Part shown: positions 3,253 through 6,231 of the stretch, in pieces
Layout of the letters: the number at the start of each line of letters is the position of its first letter
Position numbering within the stretch: the first letter of the stretch is position 1
Origin: Melioribacter sp.
Lineage (GTDB): Bacteria; Bacteroidota; Ignavibacteria; Ignavibacteriales; Melioribacteraceae
Reading direction: 5' to 3'
Length of the DNA: 6,231 nucleotides
Assembly: GCA_016841125.1 (NCBI GenBank)
Contig: JAENZU010000217.1
Span: 1-6,231, forward strand
The notes under the pieces: generated by a model
Databases searched by the model: none
The model's input: only the letters and a program-made list of their open reading frames with translations
What the model was told of the DNA's origin: nothing
Translations under genes and position numbers: made by a program

Positions 3253-6231
3253 TTACAATACTTTCGAATCAATAGAAACTTCTACTCTAATTATTTTACC
3301 TTCACGATTAAAGATTGAATTACTCAACACTTCATCAAATTCTAAATTATTCAGTACTACAGATTCACCGTTTTCTTTATGTACAATTATTTTGTTCGTT
3401 CCTGCAAGTTGATATATGAACGGAACCTGGCAGTAAGTAAATGCAATTGAATTTTTTTCGCAATTAATTTTCTTTTCTGTTCCCGATAAATCGTAATAGG
3501 TAAAAGTTTCCTCTTTTAATGTAAACTCTTTTTCCTCAAGTAATGAAGGATTAATAATAATCTTTCCTCCTTTAATATGTATCCCAAGTTCTCTGGTTCT
3601 GGAGATAATATCTTCCTTCACCTGACCAGTCATTCCTGGTTGCTGAACTCCCGCAAATGATGGTGTGTGAGAATAGGGGTCTGTCGGTATTGCCCCATAT
3701 TTATCGGGTGATTTTTCTACTCCAATTCCATCTTTTATATCGTAATAAATTTTTCTTAATTTATCTTTTTTCTCATTTTCAGATCTACTAAAATCAGCTT
3801 TAAAATAGACTTCATTTACTGCAAGTAAAAGTTTTGAAACCATATGCCAATAGATAGAACCCAAACCTTCATACTTATAAAATGTTGTTGCTCTGCCTGT
3901 AAATTGTTTGTGATTAAAAATCTTTTCATAAATATCTAAAATGATTTCTGATTCCGCTTCTCCATATTTTCCATATTTCGGATCGGATAGCAAGCCTTCC
4001 AATTTACTTTTAAGAACTTCAGAATTGATTATGTTGCTTTGAAAATGGAAGCCTCCTTTCACATCCTTATAAATAATATCTGTTTTTGAATCCTCAACCA
4101 TCAACTGAAGCAATTTTGAACTTTCAATCAATTCCGCGGTAATATTATTTTTATCAATAAACAAGGGAAGTTCTTTGTCGGGATAAAGGATATAACTATT
4201 TTGGTCGCTTCTGTAAAGTCTGCTCTGTTTTAATGATTTTAATAATTCAACAGATTGATCCGCGGATAAATATCCCGAACTAAGAATAGCAACTTGTCCC
4301 TCCAGCATTTCGTACAAGTTTGTAACTTTCATTTCATTATCGGATAGATGCAAGATATTGTATGAATGATAGAGCCCATCCTGTCTTTCATTTTTTTTAA
4401 TAGTCTCATCGATTATGGGCAGACACAAATCAATAAATTCCACCACTCGCTTATTCGAAATCTCTTTCTGTGTATCTGAAAATCCATTTTGATAAATATT
4501 CTTTCGGTATTCGGATGCCGCTCTTCCTAATTTATCTGCAACTTCTTTTCTATTGGTATCTGAAATATTACCAAATAAATTTTGCTGATTTTCATTTAGC
4601 GTTGAGTAAATCCCCTCAAATAAAAGTACTACTTCCTCGGAGATTTTAAATTTTGATTTACCCGATTCATTCAAGAAATTTTTGAGGAAAAATAAATATC
4701 GCCTAATATAGTAAAGGGTAACCATCGAAATTCCATAACCTACCAATGCATTATTTGCATCATTCCATTCGGGTCTCTGAGTGTTCATCCAAATGCCGCC
4801 GCCGGGAATAAAATTGGAAAGTTTTATTAATAGTGTTAATAATAATTTTTCTATCAAGTTTACTTGAATTAAAGTATTGTCGGCACTTTTCAAAAATTTT
4901 GAATCGGAGCCAAATTTCTCTTCCTCTAATCTTAGCCTCTTATTAAGTTGAAAGTCAAACACAATAGTGTCGCGCGGATTCACTAAAATATCGTCATATT
5001 CTTTTATTCGGTAAGGTACATTTGCATAAGAAAAAATCTTTTCATCTAACAATTGGTATAGAGCAGATGGATTAAACTCTTTTGATAATTCAAGAAGTTT
5101 CAACAAATAAATAATTTGATGATCTCCCCAATAACCGATATTTGCCCAAGGATTTTCCGGCTCCTGTTCTTCCCAATCAAAACCGTCTCTAAATATTCTG
5201 TATGGATTATACCCATCAGCCGTGGAGTTATTAAGAAATTTTGAAATCATTGATTCTAAATATTTCGGATATGAGAGAGCGAGGGCTTCCCAATTTTGAA
5301 ATATATCACGCCAGTTGCCTTGATAGTTAAGTGTCTTCTTATCATTCTTATCTTTGATGTCTATGGAGAAATTGTTCCACGGTCTGCTTGGGTCACCATG
5401 CCTTCGGCTGAATGTGAGGGGCATATATTCTAGCGCTAATCTATTGAAATGAGGATCACCCAAACTGCGCACTCTTTTTAGCAGCTCCGAATGCAGAATT
5501 TCATTTTCAAGATTTTCCAGAAATTCTGAATGTGCCTTAATGACATATGGATTCGCTTTTCTAATGAAGGAAATAAAATCAGTTTTTTCCACAACGTAAA
5601 AGTCGTTAAAAATTCCGCCTCTCATAATATTGAATAGTACATTCGCAAAATGCCTTGCGGCAAAAATCATCCTACCGTTTAATTGAAGTCCATCAGCTTG
5701 TGCAACAATCTTCCTAAGCTGCAGCCTGCTTTTTTGAATATCATCAGCCACATCAGACAATAAATTTTTATCCTTTGAATACTCAATCAATTTTATCAAG
5801 TCGCCGGCATTTTGATTTACTTCAGCAACGATGTACCAGTTTTTTGAGATTCCCGGTTGGAGTTCAAAACTTGTATTAATAAAATAAGCTCCTCGAATTC
5901 CCTTACTATTTATTTCCTGTTCTATGGAATAATTTTCCCTGAATCTGTTAAGCTGTTTTGAACTCAGCAGAAATTTATCAACTTCAATTCCCACGCTGAA
6001 TACAGTAGTGCAAATGAGTGATTCACTCGGTATGGCTCTATCGGAGGGAATCGAACTAAGGGAAAAAACACCCAGCCCGCTATTTTCTATTAACTCATTT
6101 TTTTTGTAACCGTCAACGAGAGTACTGAATCCTGCTTGAAGTTGTTGGAATATGCCGGATGGGAGTACATTTTGAATACCATCGATTAATTCAATTTTGC
6201 GATCATGATCCGCAGTGTTTATAAATTCCGA
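3253..6231 (-). CDS. Large (alpha/alpha)-barrel carbohydrate-active enzyme-like protein, 5' end outside window
   Basis: The frame is open from the right edge to a TAA, giving 992 visible residues. The GTG at 5992-5994 is not the start, since coding continues upstream in frame without a Shine-Dalgarno at that point. Numbered from the edge, a mixed N-terminal part (1-260) precedes a long helical region (260-860). Conserved-looking motifs there are HGDPSRPWNNFS (from 278), GNWRDIFQNWEAL (from 305), a YWGDHQ stretch, and GGGIWMNTQRPEWNDANN with WND at 489-491. PGMTGQVKE (M867) and a beta-rich tail with FTYCQVP (C934) follow. This layout, with a barrel, a WND candidate catalytic Asp, an RD pair in a Gly-led motif and a C-terminal beta-sandwich, resembles GH94-type cellobiose phosphorylases and related six-hairpin enzymes. 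That assignment is inference; substrate and reaction are unknown. No signal peptide can be judged because the N-terminus is missing. Gene order gives no partner. Confidence 0.55.
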   Translation of the reverse strand, partial: SEFINTADHDRKIELIDGIQNVLPSGIFQQLQAGFSTLVDGYKKNELIENSGLGVFSLSSIPSDRAIPSESLICTTVFSVGIEVDKFLLSSKQLNRFRENYSIEQEINSKGIRGAYFINTSFELQPGISKNWYIVAEVNQNAGDLIKLIEYSKDKNLLSDVADDIQKSRLQLRKIVAQADGLQLNGRMIFAARHFANVLFNIMRGGIFNDFYVVEKTDFISFIRKANPYVIKAHSEFLENLENEILHSELLKRVRSLGDPHFNRLALEYMPLTFSRRHGDPSRPWNNFSIDIKDKNDKKTLNYQGNWRDIFQNWEALALSYPKYLESMISKFLNNSTADGYNPYRIFRDGFDWEEQEPENPWANIGYWGDHQIIYLLKLLELSKEFNPSALYQLLDEKIFSYANVPYRIKEYDDILVNPRDTIVFDFQLNKRLRLEEEKFGSDSKFLKSADNTLIQVNLIEKLLLTLLIKLSNFIPGGGIWMNTQRPEWNDANNALVGYGISMVTLYYIRRYLFFLKNFLNESGKSKFKISEEVVLLFEGIYSTLNENQQNLFGNISDTNRKEVADKLGRAASEYRKNIYQNGFSDTQKEISNKRVVEFIDLCLPIIDETIKKNERQDGLYHSYNILHLSDNEMKVTNLYEMLEGQVAILSSGYLSADQSVELLKSLKQSRLYRSDQNSYILYPDKELPLFIDKNNITAELIESSKLLQLMVEDSKTDIIYKDVKGGFHFQSNIINSEVLKSKLEGLLSDPKYGKYGEAESEIILDIYEKIFNHKQFTGRATTFYKYEGLGSIYWHMVSKLLLAVNEVYFKADFSRSENEKKDKLRKIYYDIKDGIGVEKSPDKYGAIPTDPYSHTPSFAGVQQPGMTGQVKEDIISRTRELGIHIKGGKIIINPSLLEEKEFTLKEETFTYYDLSGTEKKINCEKNSIAFTYCQVPFIYQLAGTNKIIVHKENGESVVLNNLEFDEVLSNSIFNREGKIIRVEVSIDSKVL

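Noticed and set aside
5992..5994. GTG as the start of the large minus-strand gene
   Set aside because: The same frame continues without a stop for 79 more codons to the window edge with protein-like sequence, and there is no Shine-Dalgarno before the GTG.

Overview
This AT-rich window looks like a chromosomal segment from a member of the Bacteroidota/Chlorobiota group, most likely close to Ignavibacteria. The main evidence is the C-terminal type IX secretion (T9SS) sorting domain of the protein at 1508-2977, whose motifs (NYPNPFNPST, YDILGNE, GVYIYKL, KKMLLIR) are of the kind common in that lineage. The LytS-type kinase/LytTR regulator pair fits but is not diagnostic. The taxonomic call is an inference from motif style, not from a search.

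Layout, left to right. Positions 1-1127 hold the 3' end of a LytS/YehU-family sensor kinase and a complete LytTR response regulator, overlapping by ATGA and clearly one operon. Starting on the regulator's stop codon is a short open frame (1124-1336) that is a scrap of a T9SS sorting domain. It is nearly identical in DNA to the 3' end of the next gene but lacks the conserved NYPNPFNP entry motif and 26 internal residues. A spacer (1337-1492) carries a weak possible terminator and a candidate promoter. A well-defined gene follows (1508-2977): a secreted protein with a signal peptide, seven repeats of about 51 residues that probably form a seven-bladed beta-propeller, and a T9SS sorting domain. 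Both sorting-domain copies carry an in-frame G/C-rich inverted-repeat unit in a loop of the domain. It looks like a small dispersed palindromic element inserted into coding DNA.

The convergent intergenic region (2978-3252) holds a second, different inverted repeat (CTTTGCGT...ACGCAAAG) and a doubtful 20-codon frame. The right half (3253-6231, minus strand) is one large gene that runs off the window. At least 992 residues are visible. It looks like a helical-barrel carbohydrate-active enzyme with a C-terminal beta-sandwich, resembling the cellobiose-phosphorylase/six-hairpin glycosidase superfamily, but I cannot assign an exact family.

The genes do not form a single pathway. The two-component pair may regulate something upstream or elsewhere, the propeller protein is an exported or surface protein, and the minus-strand gene is an independent, probably cytoplasmic enzyme. 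The most interesting signals are the duplicated and internally deleted sorting-domain tail, the palindromic element read through as protein, and the unusual large enzyme.
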